Assembly (NCBI GenBank): GCA_029557395.1
Contig: JAKQIK010000018.1
Coordinates: 1-22,809, forward strand
Reading direction: 5' to 3'
DNA from: a bacterium
GTDB lineage: Bacteria; Patescibacteriota; Saccharimonadia; Saccharimonadales; JACDBH01
Length of the DNA: 22,809 bases
Below the pieces are notes generated by a model. That model searched no databases. It worked only from the letters and a program-made list of their open reading frames with translations, and was not told the DNA's origin. Positions 21,657 through 22,809 of the stretch are shown here, in pieces. Position numbers and translations under genes: made by a program. Positions within the stretch are counted from its first letter, which is position 1. Each line of letters begins with the position of its first letter.

Positions 21657-22809
21657 TTAGGAGTTTTCTTTTGTAGCTAAGAATCCAATCATACTAGTAA
21701 CACCAATGATAGATAGTGCAATCAACAGTATGTTGAGTGACTGAGTGCCAGTGTTTGTTAGTTTAGTTGGAGTTACTGTATTGCTACCAAGGACAGCTCC
21801 ACCTTCTTCTGGCGTCTTGTAGTTACCAAAGTTTACATCGATTACCTTTGTGCAGTAGTCTAGTTCGAATTGGTAGCATTTTTCTGCTGGGAATGTCTGT
21901 GTCCAGCCTGCTTGTTGGGTCTCACATACTGTGTAGGTTCCGGGTAATAGATCCTTGAAGGTGTAGGCACCATTTGCATCTGTTAGAACGGTAGCAACTT
22001 GAACACTGTCGCCATCTTCACAGTCGTCTTCTCTAGATATTTTTTTCAAAACAGACCTTTCGGCTATGTAATCAGAACCTCTTTCGTCACAAGTATTTTT
22101 CTTTAGGGTTATTTCCCATTTTTCAATGCCAGGCTCTTGAGCTTTGTTCCATTTGCCATTGTTATCAAGATCATTAAATTTATATCCAGATATTGAGGCA
22201 TGCCTTTTGTTAACAAATACACACCTATAGACTTGCCCTAGTTCGGCTTCGAATGTCATTGATTCTAAAGGATACCAACCTTCACCAGTATCAACTTTAC
22301 AAACTGTTTCTTGATCTGTAGACCAACCCTCAGTGGAGGCCTCGCTTACTGTGTATTCTCCAGCTTGTAGGTCGGTTAAATTCTTATCTTGACCGTGACT
22401 AAGGCTAAAGTTATTGCTGTAATCTCCAGGACCACTCACGTTGAAGTCAAAGGCTACCTCGTAGTCTGGTTCATCTTGAGTCACAATGTATTTAGCAACA
22501 GAAATCTTCGGAGCGATATCATTATTTGTTATTTCACAAGTTACTGTCACTCCATTTGGTATATCTAAGTTAGAACAGTTGTTGTATGTCGTAGCATACT
22601 CATTCGTTTCATTTTCGTAAACGTTGTATTTACCGTTGGCAACTAATACTTCTTTCACACCATCTTTTTCAAAACTATAGCTTCCTTCATGCCCGCTAAT
22701 ATTAAAGCTGAAATCTTCGGCTGACATAGTACCACCATTGTCGTTGATAACAGTCTTTTTGACTATTAGCTTGCCTGGTTGATCGTTATTTGTAATGGTG
22801 CATTCATAG
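21657..22809 (-). CDS. Sdr/SpaA-type repeat surface protein with LTNTG sorting-like signal (N-terminus off the right edge)
   Basis: The reading frame stays open to the right edge (384 codons seen), so the ATG at 22727 is internal. Seen: two related Ig-like repeats ending in C-x-ITNND (about the first 110 residues) and another ending in CVFVNK, then an SdrD-B-type domain with SGYKFNDLDNNGKWN...EPGIEKWEITLK and DANGAYTFKDLLPGTYTVCE, then FGNYKTPEEGGAVLGS. The C-terminus is a wall-sorting-like signal: KLTNTG, a hydrophobic helix, and a short tail with Lys. Such proteins are adhesins or stalks on Gram-positive surfaces; the anchoring motif differs from LPxTG at the second residue. Even-spaced Cys residues suggest disulfides. 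No sortase in the window. Confidence 0.87.
   Translation of the reverse strand, partial: YECTITNNDQPGKLIVKKTVINDNGGTMSAEDFSFNISGHEGSYSFEKDGVKEVLVANGKYNVYENETNEYATTYNNCSNLDIPNGVTVTCEITNNDIAPKISVAKYIVTQDEPDYEVAFDFNVSGPGDYSNNFSLSHGQDKNLTDLQAGEYTVSEASTEGWSTDQETVCKVDTGEGWYPLESMTFEAELGQVYRCVFVNKRHASISGYKFNDLDNNGKWNKAQEPGIEKWEITLKKNTCDERGSDYIAERSVLKKISREDDCEDGDSVQVATVLTDANGAYTFKDLLPGTYTVCETQQAGWTQTFPAEKCYQFELDYCTKVIDVNFGNYKTPEEGGAVLGSNTVTPTKLTNTGTQSLNILLIALSIIGVTSMIGFLATKENS

Noticed and set aside
1..22809. CRISPR array
   Set aside because: No regularly spaced direct repeats; the repeats found are the TR/VR pair, the tRNA-Arg duplicate, the MITE-like ends and hairpins.

Overview
The window looks like a chromosomal segment of a Patescibacteria/CPR bacterium, most likely a Candidatus Saccharibacteria (TM7) relative. 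This is an inference from gene content: type IV pilus genes next to recA-recX, lamin-tail and PRC-barrel surface or housekeeping proteins, a short TsaB, rny-ymdB, a FISUMP-domain surface protein, several apparently leaderless promoters and many small membrane proteins. No rRNA or other marker fixes the taxonomy.

Layout. 1-3408 (minus): type IV pilus operon pilB-pilC-prepilin, with the prepilin running off the left edge. 3571-5315 (plus): recA and recX. 5324-5851 (minus): PRC-barrel protein. 5965-8130 (plus): lamin-tail surface protein, tsaE and a short tsaB. 8322-10637 (plus): rny (RNase Y) and ymdB. A long imperfect hairpin at 10658-10778 separates these from a minus-strand operon at 10782-12696, which encodes a 52-aa membrane protein, a UbiB/ABC1 kinase and a 62-aa membrane protein.

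12873-16026 is the standout: a complete-looking diversity-generating retroelement (DGR). It has a membrane-anchored FISUMP-domain target gene whose 3' end is the variable repeat (VR, 14177-14354). Next come a hairpin directly after the VR, a DGR-type reverse transcriptase (14517-15620), and a template repeat (TR, 15849-16026) downstream. TR and VR are 178 bp, align without gaps and differ at 20 positions. Nineteen of these are TR adenines, changed to G or T; one is a T-to-A. No Avd-like accessory gene is visible.

16145-19539 carries signs of a separate integrative element. A tRNA-Pro gene is overlapped at its 3' end by a large serine recombinase that is split by a -1 frameshift. An S66 (LD-carboxypeptidase/MccF-like) peptidase lies just upstream of it. 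A 107-bp MITE-like element with 20-bp perfect terminal inverted repeats and 9-bp flanking direct repeats follows, then a small unknown protein.

19617-22809 returns to cellular genes: a phosphatidate cytidylyltransferase/dolichol-kinase-like membrane protein, tRNA-His, a VKOR-family protein, tRNA-Arg with a 53-bp partial duplicate, tRNA-Gly, and the C-terminal part of a large repeat surface protein with an LTNTG sorting-like signal that runs off the right edge. Much of the window therefore concerns the cell surface (pili, lamin-tail protein, the diversified FISUMP protein, the Sdr-type protein), which fits the host-attached lifestyle known for Saccharibacteria.
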